Origin: Symsagittifera roscoffensis | Lineage: Eukaryota > Xenacoelomorpha > Acoela > Convolutidae | Length of the DNA stretch: 64,000 nucleotides | Reading direction: 5' to 3' | Assembly: GCF_963678635.1 (NCBI RefSeq) | Contig: NC_087069.1 | Span: 6,369,472-6,433,471, forward strand | Part shown: piece after piece, positions 24,653-33,803 of the stretch | Position numbering within the stretch: position 1 is the stretch's first letter | Layout of the letters: each line of letters begins with the position of its first letter | Program-made: the position numbers and the translations under genes | Notes under the pieces: generated by a model | What the model saw: the letters and a program-made list of their open reading frames with translations, nothing else | The model's database searches: none | What the model was told of the DNA's origin: nothing

Positions 24653-24812
24653 ATGATTCGACATCTTTCAACACATGATTCAACCCTGTCCCACCCATCA
24701 AATGTATTATAGTATTCATTTATAGTATTATAGTATTCATTGTCCATCATATTATATGATCATATCTGTCCGTCAAATGTGTCAATCAAATGTACATCAT
24801 ACATGCCCTTAC

Positions 24813-24936
24813 CTGCCGAGACAGTTGAGCTCGTCGTCATAGGAGGGACAGTCCGTTTTCCCATCGCAAGTCTCGCTGTCTTTGATGCAAGAACCGTCCC
24901 AACATTGGAACTCATTGTCATTCCCAGTGCAAGTAT
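24813..24936 (-). CDS. Exon E22: LDLa module
   Basis: A 124-base exon, phase 1 in and phase 2 out, acceptor GTATTTAG, donor GTAAGG after CAG (a strong consensus). The compact LDLa reads CTGNDNEFQCWDGSC, then CDGKTDCPSYDDELNC. Its phase-2 exit matches the phase-2 entry of the next LDLa exon. The Ty3/gypsy element lies in the intron just upstream, to the right. Confidence 0.85.
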
Positions 24937-25053
24937 CTAAATACAAAGATTCAATTTATGAAATTTTAACTTATATTATAAGATTGTGCATAAAATTGAA
25001 AAAAGTCAAATGTTTGGAAATCATTTTCAGCCAACGAATCCGAACGAAACCAT

Positions 25054-25390
25054 TGTCAGGAGGCGACCTTCGGTACCTCATTATATTCTATTTACTTATG
25101 TATTGTCTTATCTAACTATATCTTATTTATTTACTTATAGTGCAGTAAATGGATTCAAGGACAAATCTCACCAGCCAATTCGTTTGTCACTTGAGATTCG
25201 GAAGCGGTCATTTGCGAAAACCTTAAGTGTGAATTCAAGTCATAAACATTATACCTTAAAACTATACATTCAATTCTGGATTCGATAATCATTTATTCGT
25301 TACTTTATTCTATCTATATATCTATCTTATCTAATTCAATATCTGAATTTTATAACATCTTTTTCCCTACTCAAACTGAGGGAAATCTCA
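25054..25390 (+). repeat. 5' LTR of Ty3/gypsy element
   Basis: 337 bases, begins TGTCAGGAGGCGACC and ends GAAATCTCA. By eye it differs from the 3' LTR at about two positions. The 5-base target duplication ACCAT precedes it. Confidence 0.95.
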
Positions 25391-25575
25391 TGGCGCAGCC
25401 AGCAGTTCCTGTGAATGAAGACAGGACTGACCTACTCGGAATACCACCATTTTGGGCAAGAACATCGGTTAACCCACCTTTCACTTGGGAGACGTGGGTG
25501 GGACAATTTTTTTGGCGGTGAGTCTCAAAGACAACATCTCACCGGGGGAGTTACTAGTTTGCCCCAGCAGAGTTA
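25390..25575 (+). pseudogene. gag: Probable gag N-terminus, frame-disrupted
   Basis: The ATG here uses the last A of the LTR and TG of the primer-binding site. It reads MAQPAVPVNEDRTDLLG then NPPFTWETWVGQFF, gag-like, in the same frame as the ORF from 25576. A shift at a seven-T run and a compensating one near CCCC break the stretch between them. Confidence 0.6.
25391..25408 (+). promoter_or_regulatory. Probable primer-binding site
   Basis: TGGCGCAGCCAGCAGTTC directly abuts the LTR. The TGG start complements a tRNA CCA end; the matching tRNA was not identified. Confidence 0.6.
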
Positions 25576-27087
25576 GTGGATGAACCTTACCCAAAGCCCG
25601 AAGCACCGAGTGCTGATGAAAATGCCGCAGAGTTGGCCAATAGGAACCTCCGAATTGCAGCAGCTAGTAGAAGAATGGATGAGTACAATCAAGAGAGGAG
25701 ACGAAAAGGACCTCGCATTGGAAATAACTGGTGTTACCATGAGGCAGAGGCGCGGTTGAAATCGCGACTTTTCTTCGCTCTGGGAAACGAGGGAAAAAAA
25801 CGGTTTTTGGATTCCTACCCTCATTTGGAACTCAATACTAGCTCGTTCATAGATTTTCATAAGTGTTATGAGGATGTCTTCAAGGCAGAGCGTGATTACA
25901 CAGTCGAAAGGATTAAGCTATACAATACTATATTCATGCAGGATAATGACTCATACTCGTCATTCTACGCCCGACTTAGCGCTCAAACTGCGTTATGTAA
26001 CTGGCCGATCGATCAGGAAAGAGCAACACTGAAAGATTTGTTCATTGGCCGCATTCGCGATGTGGAAGTTCAGAGGCAACTAATCAGAGCAAAAGCTAAT
26101 CTTGATGATACTCTACAACTGGCTTTGGAAAACGAGAAAGGGGCTAAAACATCAGAACAATTTCAGAAATTGCTCCCGCATAACAACGCTACTTTCAATT
26201 CTACAAACTCTATTCGAGTCAAACAGGAACCAACTTCGTCAGTACAACAATTTAAGAATCAAGGAAATAGCAGCCGGGGAGGTGGTGTATCTCGTCCTAA
26301 CCAACGACAAAATCAAAATAAACCATGCTATTTTTGTGGCAACCCGTTCTCTTTGGAACATCGCCGGTCATGCCCGGCTCGAGAAGCTACTTGTAATGCT
26401 TGCAAAAAGAAGGGTCATTTTGCTAAGGTGTGTAACACTACGAGACGACGCGTTAACATGATACAAAATGACGAGATGTCTGCAGATCAAGAATGTAATC
26501 TAATTGACGTAAACGGTGACAGCGAGGCGGAATATGGGGTCATGGCAATAGATGTTGTGCAGATTAACAATGTGGAGCTTCTAAAGACAGCGGGAGGACA
26601 ACCAAGGAGCCTCAGCATTCAGTTACGATCCGGTAACTCTTTTTTCTATTCCACGGTGGACACTGGAAGTCCCGTATCCTTTTTAAACAAGAAAACGGCG
26701 GATATACTCATGAAGCGGATTCCCAACATTAAATTTAAGGACATCGCGAGACATCCTTTAGACGTTACTTATGTCGATTATAACAAGAAACCAATTAAAC
26801 TGTTTGGTTCTCTGGAAATCCCTATTACATCGAAGGGATGGAAAATCGATAAGGCGTGTTTCTTGGTTTCCGAAAATCGTACTCGAAACTTACTTGGTTT
26901 GAACCTCCATGAGAAGTTAGGAATTGAAACGGTGCAACGCAGACCGGCAGAAGTTAGCTACGCCGAGGAAGATGAGGAATCGGATCCGACCTCAAAATTC
27001 TGGAGGAACCACTTTGTCAACAGGTACCTTAATGTATTCAGCAGACTGGGGAGGTCCAAAAACCATAAAGTATTCACAAATTTTTAA
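25576..27087 (+). CDS. gag-pro: Ty3/gypsy Gag and protease
   Basis: An open frame of 503 codons. Residues about 1-230 are capsid-like (MDEPYPKPEAPSADENAAEL, then FLDSYPHLELNTSSFIDF). Two cysteine-rich nucleocapsid motifs follow (CYFCGNPFSLEHRRSC, then a standard CCHC knuckle CNACKKKGHFAKVC). The aspartic protease has the active site VDTGSPVSF at about 360. The frame ends in TTT TAA, where the reverse transcriptase continues one base further on. The true start is probably upstream at 25390. Confidence 0.9.
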   Translation: MDEPYPKPEAPSADENAAELANRNLRIAAASRRMDEYNQERRRKGPRIGNNWCYHEAEARLKSRLFFALGNEGKKRFLDSYPHLELNTSSFIDFHKCYEDVFKAERDYTVERIKLYNTIFMQDNDSYSSFYARLSAQTALCNWPIDQERATLKDLFIGRIRDVEVQRQLIRAKANLDDTLQLALENEKGAKTSEQFQKLLPHNNATFNSTNSIRVKQEPTSSVQQFKNQGNSSRGGGVSRPNQRQNQNKPCYFCGNPFSLEHRRSCPAREATCNACKKKGHFAKVCNTTRRRVNMIQNDEMSADQECNLIDVNGDSEAEYGVMAIDVVQINNVELLKTAGGQPRSLSIQLRSGNSFFYSTVDTGSPVSFLNKKTADILMKRIPNIKFKDIARHPLDVTYVDYNKKPIKLFGSLEIPITSKGWKIDKACFLVSENRTRNLLGLNLHEKLGIETVQRRPAEVSYAEEDEESDPTSKFWRNHFVNRYLNVFSRLGRSKNHKVFTNF

Positions 27088-29761
27088 AGACCCGTTGGTG
27101 CCCAGACAAGTTAAAGGCCGAAAAGTCCCTATACATTTGCAAGATCGGGTCACGGCTGAGATCAAAAAGTTGATTAAAGACAAGCACATTGAAAAGATAG
27201 AAAAGTGTACAACGGATCATTTCATTGCACCCATAGTCCTAACAGCAAAGAAAGATGGGTCTATAAAACTCGCACTGAATGCTAAACCTATGAATGCCCA
27301 AATCTGGCAAAACAAATATCAAATGCCTAATATGCATGAATTGATTGACTCGGTGGCTCAAATTATAACTAAAGACACACCTGGGGAGGTGTGGTTTACT
27401 TCTCTTGACCTTAAATACGCTTTCAGTCAATTACCTTTATCGGAACTAACCAGTAGTCATTGTAACTTTAGTATTTTGTGCGGAGAGGCAACAGGCACAT
27501 ATCGATTCAAGACTGGTTTCTACGGACTGACGGACATGCCTACGGAATTTCAGAAAGCGATGGACTGTACGTTACAAGGATTGGAGGGTGTCATATGTTA
27601 CCTCGATGATATACTGGTTGTCACTAAAGGAAGAGTTGAAGACCATAATGTACTAGTCGAAAGAGTCATGAGTCGATTGGATGAAGAAGGATGGGCGTTG
27701 AAACTTAGTAAATGTGAGTTTTCAGTTAATAAACTAGTCTGGTTAGGGTACGAAATCGATGAAAACGGTTACGCTCCGAAATTATCAAAAATAGAGGCAA
27801 TCAAATCCCTGTTGCCACTCAAAACTCTTAAACAGTTAAGATCGTTTATGGGTACACTCAATCATCTCCAACGCTTCATACCGGATTTGCACATATACAC
27901 AGTCGCATTTAGAGCTTCGCTAAAAGCGGAGAATAAGAAATCCTTTCTGTGGGGGGAAGAGCAAACTATTGCGTTTCAAAAGATCTTAAACCTCATCGCA
28001 AACATCCCTAATTTGTTTCACTACGATGCTTCGAAAGCTTCGCGTGTTAAATGCGATGCCAGTCATAGCGGGCTGGGGGCCTGTTTGGAACAAGAAGTCG
28101 AGCCAAATGTTTGGGCTCCGATTGCGTTTGCTTCTAGATTTCTAAACTCCGCGGAAATCAAGTATAGTACGAATGAGTTAGAGCTTCTGGCTATTGTATG
28201 GTCGTGCGAACATTTCCGTACCTATTTACTTGGTACACGATTTGTTATTCTAACCGATCATAAGGCCATCATTTCCGCCCTTAATGAAACGTATGGTAAA
28301 AAATCTTATCAGTCACGACTCTCTCGCTGGGCGGACCGCCTCATTCCGTTCGATTATCAAATTGAACATATACCCGGTTCCTCTCTAGGCATCGTCGATT
28401 ATTTGTCTAGATATCCGACTTTTGATGCACCGTTGCCATCGTCGCATGACAAATTATTTGTCATTAAATCTATTCAAGCTTTTCATAATGCTTTAAATTC
28501 GATTAGTACTCAGTCTAAACCTCAAATAGTGCCGGTGGGGCATATTTCACAGTATAACGAGTTCCGACCAATCAGATCGCTTGGTGAAATTGGAGGCAAC
28601 ATTAGCTACCTCTTAACTCATACAACAGACCAATCAACGTTCGAATCATCTGACCAATCATACTGTTGCAAACAGTTCAGTTCGTCGCCGCACGAGGGCG
28701 TCGCAAACAGTACTCAATCTGTTAACCAATCCCAAAAGGATATGCAAATTAATCATCGTTACTTCTCGCCACTAGAGGGCGTCAGTTCATGCTCTCAGTC
28801 AACCAGCCAATCATATGCTCGTATGCAAAAACGTGAGTATTTATCATCGCCGCGAGAGGTCGACGTTTCATGCTCTGGTACTCTCGACCAATCACAGCAC
28901 AGTATGCAAATGAGATACGCTAAACCAAAAGTTTTGGCTCAAACTCATTGTCCCCGACCTTACAACTTAGAAATCAGTTACGATATGGATACTTCAAATA
29001 ATCTCTCTCAAAATACTACTCTTAACTCTACTCTAACTAACTCTACTAATACTATTGACTTTGCAAATACTACGATCGAACAAACAAATCTCCTTAATTT
29101 TGTCGAAAACTTTTCTACAAGTTCCCCTAATTTTCGCACCTCCAGTCAAATAAGACCCAAGATGTCTACAATTCGCCCTCTGGATCGCCCGAGCCGTATT
29201 GATCAAATACGTTCCCGAAACATTGCCCGACAGAGACATTCTCGAGAACGTTTCGTGGTCACTAGAGGACAGACTACGCAAAAGGCCCTCACTCATTTTC
29301 TTGATAAGTGCCGGAGGCAGCGGTTGACAAGACGGGCCAGAAGAGGAGATGTACTTCGAATGGGGGTTAATGCTATCAACAACCACAAACCGCTAGTTAC
29401 TCAGGACAAGAAGAAGGTGGTCGGACTGCCAGGACTATTTGATGTGGATCTGCTGGGAGAGCTGACAGTAGAAGACCCGTTCCTCGGACCGATGAGGACT
29501 GCAATCAGTAATAAGGATGTACAATCCTTTAACAAACTGGGGACCTACATGGCCCAATTCTGGACAAAAGCGGCGGTAGTAAACAACTGTGTACTGATAG
29601 ACAACAAACTAGCCATACCCGAACAGTTACGAAGTGCTATCCTAATCCGACTTCATCGCTCGCACCCAGGCCAATCAGCCATGATGGACGCCTCGGAGTA
29701 TATTTGGTGGCCATTTCTTAACCGCCAAACTGTCAACGTTTGCGAAAAATGCCCGGAGTAA
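27083..29761 (+). pseudogene. pol: Ty3/gypsy reverse transcriptase, RNase H, integrase zinc finger
   Basis: Open sequence in this frame actually begins at 26924, but its first part overlaps gag-pro. The reverse transcriptase has the catalytic block YLDDILVV (about 27599), RNase H begins near KCDASHSGLGACLEQE, then comes an unusually long Ser/Thr/Asn-rich linker of roughly 350 residues, and finally an integrase zinc-finger region (LHRSHPGQS, CEKC). A TAA at 29759-29761 ends it just after the last zinc-binding cysteines. Confidence 0.9.
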
Positions 29762-30539
29762 ACTCTATTTGGTAAGAACATCAAAACTTCTGCGACCTAT
29801 AACTCAGCTAAGCCGTTACCAACTTTGTCAGCTCCAAATCAAGAATTGCAACTTGATTTCGCGGGTCCGTTAGTAGATGATAAGAAGGGGAAAATCTACA
29901 TTTTAGTCGCTATAGATCGTTTTTCTAAATTTCCCTCGGTGATGTTAACTAAATCAACCAGTGCGAAAAAAATAGTCAAATTTTTGCGATCATATATTCG
30001 TAATCATGGCATACCAGAAAGCATTAGGACGGATCACGGATCTGGTTTTCATTCTGACGTCGTTAAAGAATTTTGCAAAATGAGAGGTATTAAACACATC
30101 CTCACAGCGGTGGGGGATCATCGGAGTTGTGGGCTGGTGGAGAGATCGATCCAGACCATAAAACGGAAGTTAGGAACAGAAAATTGAGATCCTAATTTTA
30201 CTAATCTGAAGTCAACTTTACAACAAATTATCGACGATATTCGAAAAACTAAGCATTCTACGTTAAAAGTATCTCCGTTTCAGTTACACTTTGGGAGGAA
30301 ACCTAATACTGAGTTTTCATTAGCACGTGATAATGTTGTTCATTCTCCTACTTCAGCGCAAGGACTTGAAAGGAACCTCCTAACTCCGGAGCAACGGTCA
30401 AGCCAGGATTACAGCCGCGATAGGGCTAAAGTGGTACCCAGAGGCTCGTCACACAGCCCAGAAATCCCCTTTAAGTTCAAGCCACTCTTTGGCGTGGGTG
30501 AGCGTATCGCGGATAGTCAACCGTATAGAAAAATTAGTT
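29762..30539 (+). pseudogene. pol: Ty3/gypsy integrase core, interrupted
   Basis: Same frame as the upstream segment beyond the TAA. The catalytic core shows LQLDFAGPLVDDKKG, IRTDHGSGFHSDVVKEF and the later Glu region GLVERSIQTIKRKL, so the D,D,E residues appear present. A TGA at 30185-30187 interrupts it, where a TGG Trp would be expected; the frame is then lost in an A run near 30530. Confidence 0.85.
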
Positions 30540-31142
30540 TTACAAGATCCTCTAAGAGTCAAAATCTTTCGGAAAGTCCTTGATCAAAATTCGGGAAAGC
30601 CTCTGTTCAAATTAGCAAAAATCAAGATTACTCGTGTTACGGATCATACTTACATTACCGACAAAGGAAAAGTTTATCGGAAAAATCACATAAGCCTAAG
30701 ACATAATTTTAATCTCCCTAAGATTTCAGCTACGCCTGGCACAGTGGGAGACTCATTGAGCGAGGACTCATTGATCACTGGCCCCCAGCTCGAATTAGTG
30801 GAGGCACCGGTTTCAACGCCTCAAGGATTGGCTCCTGTGATCGCTACTTCAACCACTCCGATTGTCGATCCTTCAACTCACCCTGACTTAACATCTACTT
30901 CAGGGGCGGTAACACCACCCCAGGATCTGCCACAGACTTCAGACAAGGTCCCTCAGACTGCGACAGAGGATTCAGCAAATACTGGCAATATGGAGGTTGA
31001 CAATCCTACCTCTCAATCTTCAAGCGAGTTTCGGTCATCTAATCGGTCTAAGAAACCAACGAGGTTTTACGGAGATCCTCTTCGCCATTCAGTTAAGAGT
31101 GTAACTGAATCTGACCCTGCGGAGCCTTCGACACAACGCTGA
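30489..31142 (+). pseudogene. pol: Ty3/gypsy Pol C-terminal region
   Basis: The next frame carries a lysine-rich segment (PLFKLAKIKITRVTDHTYIT) like the C-terminal part of gypsy integrases, then a Pro/Thr/Ser-rich tail ending at 31142. The first residues before about 30535 are probably not coding. No envelope-like gene was seen between here and the 3' LTR. Confidence 0.65.
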
Positions 31143-31400
31143 TCAAACTACTACGCCACTCGCCAACCAAGTTACTACGCCATTCACCCCCATTGTTCGG
31201 AAAGTGCCGTTTCCTAGGACTAAGGAGCAAACTACTCCGTTTAAGAAAACGAGAACCGAAGAGCATGATAAACTTTAAAACTTTGTAAACTCTGCCATAC
31301 TAGCCTATTGATTAGGTTATCACTTACCCATTCCGGTGCTTATTTTCTCTCTCATTATCCGGCCTGATTCAAAATTTATACTAAGATAAAATTTTTTTCT

Positions 31401-31411
31401 AGAGGGGGAAG
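31401..31411 (+). promoter_or_regulatory. Polypurine tract
   Basis: AGAGGGGGAAG immediately before the 3' LTR, the expected position and composition for plus-strand priming. Confidence 0.85.
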
Positions 31412-31748
31412 TGTCATGAGGCGACCTTCGGTACCTCATTATATTCTATTTACTTATGTATTGTCTTATCTAACTATATCTTATTTATTTACTTATAGTG
31501 CAGTAAATGGATTCAAGGACAAATCTCACCAGCCAATTCGTTTGTCACTTGAGATTCGGAAGCGGTCATTTGCGAAAGCCTTAAGTGTGAATTCAAGTCA
31601 TAAACATTATACCTTAAAACTATACATTCAATTCTGGATTCGATAATCATTTATTCGTTACTTTATTCTATCTATATATCTATCTTATCTAATTCAATAT
31701 CTGAATTTTATAACATCTTTTTCCCTACTCAAACTGAGGGAAATCTCA
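31412..31748 (+). repeat. 3' LTR of Ty3/gypsy element
   Basis: 337 bases, begins TGTCATGAGGCGACC and ends GAAATCTCA, followed by ACCAT. Same length as the 5' LTR, with about two visible substitutions. Confidence 0.95.
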
Positions 31749-32227
31749 ACCATTAAACCCTATGACTTCTCATTTTAAAGTCGGAAATCAATTTTTCACT
31801 CATTTCTTAATGTAAAAATATGGGACAAAATATCCAATTGCACTGTTTATTGACCCATTAAAGCATTTAAGCTCGAAGATGTTGCCAAGAACTCACAGGT
31901 CAAATTGAAGGACTATGAGTCATGATCAATGGCCACCTTGGTTGCATTGTTATTTCAATTGCAATGATAAGAATGATTTTATGTGTATATTACTCGAAAA
32001 AACAATTTTTCAACGTGCAAGCAGCGTTGAAAGGGGAGTTTAAAATATAGTTTAATTTACTTGCGGAGCATAAAATGATTTGCTCGCAAGTAAATATAAG
32101 TATATTTTTTTCACATTTATATCCTGGTTTTGACGTACGTATGAAGGCACAGATCCACGATTCTGTTGACCTTTTTGTTCCGACATTCGAATGAAAAATT
32201 TTGATTATTATCGTACAACTATGTGAT

Positions 32228-32650
32228 GCGAGGGTCAATTATATTATAAGCCTTATAACTTATTTTTTAATATAATTATGATAATAAAAATCAATGATCA
32301 CATCGTAAACGTACAAGTATCGCTTGCGAGGTGTTCAATTATACGCCTTATAATAATTTTTTATACAACAAGAAAAAAAAAGATTATTACGTAAACGTAC
32401 AAATATCGCTTGCGAGGTTCAATTATACGCCTTATAATACTTTTTTATACAACAAGAAAAAAAAGATTAGTACGTAAACGTACAAATATCGCTTGCGAGG
32501 TTCAATTATACGCCTTATAATACTTTTTTATACAACAAGAAAAAAAAGATTATTACGTAAACGTACAAATATCGCTTGCGAGGTTCAATTATACGCCTTA
32601 TAATATTTTTTTATACAACAAGAAAAAAAAAGATTATTACGTAAACGTAC
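32228..32650. repeat. Minisatellite carrying copies of the E21 splice donor
   Basis: About five units of 83-86 bases. GTAAACGTAC recurs at 32305, 32391, 32474, 32557 and at the real site 32641. Read on the minus strand each unit has a decayed copy of the last ~25 bases of exon E21 followed by an intact GTACGT donor. The leftmost unit is degenerate. Confidence 0.9.
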
Positions 32651-32828
32651 AAGTATCGGGTGTGAGGTTAATCATGTCGTCACAGAGGAACTCGTCGCTG
32701 TAGTCTCCGCAGTCGTTGAATGTGTCACACCTCTGCTCAGCTGAGCCATCCAGGGCAGTGGTGATGCAGTTGCCATTGGCACACGTCATCTCATAGATCC
32801 CACATGTAGTGCCACACCCCAACTCATC
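32651..32828 (-). CDS. Exon E21: end of one LDLa module plus a full one
   Basis: A 178-base exon, phase 0 in and phase 1 out. It closes the previous module with DELGC, then encodes CGIYEMTCANGNC and CDTFNDCGDYSDEFLC, and ends in NLTPDT. The donor is GTACGT, followed immediately by in-frame TAA TAA. Both flanks are minisatellites built from the exon boundaries (listed separately), so the splice sites sit inside repeat arrays. Confidence 0.84.
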
Positions 32829-33030
32829 CTGGGAGGAGAGGGGAAAAATAAAATGTTAATTTTTTATAAGATAAAAAACATAGTAAATTAATTTTAAATT
32901 AGATACACAGACAATTCTTCCTGGGATGAGAGGGGAAAAATAAAATGTTAATTTTTTATAAAATAAAATAAAAATATTAAATTAATTTTAAATTTGATAC
33001 ACAGACAATTCTTCCTGGGATTAGAGGGGG
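32829..33030. repeat. Minisatellite carrying copies of the E21 splice acceptor
   Basis: Two further copies of a 92-94 base unit. CCTGGGA recurs at 32828, 32920 and 33014. On the minus strand each copy keeps the acceptor-like CCTCTCATCCCAG followed by a diverged start of exon E21. Confidence 0.85.
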
Positions 33031-33086
33031 AAATTAAAATGTTATGATAAATTTTCATTTTGATAATTTTCATTTTGATACATATA

Positions 33087-33803
33087 AAGTGCAGATTTAA
33101 ATTAACCGGACAAAACGCGCTAAACTTGAAATTTAAAATCCGTTTTTCTCAAAATGGGTTGAGTTTAGGTGAAAACTTATGAAGACAAAACTTGCTTAAA
33201 ATTTTAGCAGAATTAATATAATAATTTGTTTTGCGAAATTCGGGTCCAAAATTTTACCTCAAAAATGGGTCATTTTGGCTTTTCTTAGTTAATCAAAAAT
33301 TACGCCGAAAATACCCAATCGATCACAGACATAATTATTTCAAAGTGAGCCCCTTACGTATTCCAACAAACTTCATGAAGGGTATTTTTTCCAAAAAAAA
33401 ATTGCAAATTGTTTAAAAATTGGTATTTTATATAGTAAAAATGACCTTTTTTGTCTATCAAACAAAAATAAATTATTTTATACAATTATTTGGAGATTAT
33501 ACCCTGTTTAAAGTTTGTTGGACGGACTACGTAAGGGGCTCACTTTGATATAAATATGTCTGTGATCGATTGGGTATTTTCGGCGTAATTTTTGATTTAC
33601 TAAGAAAAGCCAAAATGACCCATTTGTGGGGTAAAATTTCGGAATGGAATTTCGCAAAACAAATTACACCATATTAATTCTAAGCAAAATTTTAAGCAAT
33701 TTTTGTCTTCATAAGTTTTCACCTAACTCAACTGAATTTGAGAAAAATGCGTTTTAAATTTCAAGTTTAACGCGTTTTGTCCGGTTAATTTAAATCAGCA
33801 CTG
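33087..33803. mobile_element. Tc1/mariner-like long-TIR element
   Basis: About 717 bases, arms of over 300 bases (for example GTGAGCCCCTTACGT and its complement). Flanked by TA on both sides, as expected for a TA target duplication. No transposase. Confidence 0.8.

Larger units (their letters stand above)
25054..31748 (+). mobile_element. Ty3/gypsy LTR retrotransposon, full length but disabled
   Basis: A 6,695-base element with two 337-base LTRs starting TGTCA and ending CTCA, flanked by the direct repeat ACCAT (25049-25053 and 31749-31753). Internal order is gag, protease, reverse transcriptase, RNase H, integrase, the Ty3/gypsy order. It lies antisense to the host gene in the intron between E21 and E22. 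The LTRs are nearly identical, so insertion is recent, yet the coding frame is broken several times. Confidence 0.95.

Noticed and set aside
32228-33030. CRISPR-like array
   Set aside because: Units are contiguous ~84-94 base repeats without unique spacers, and the context is an animal intron.
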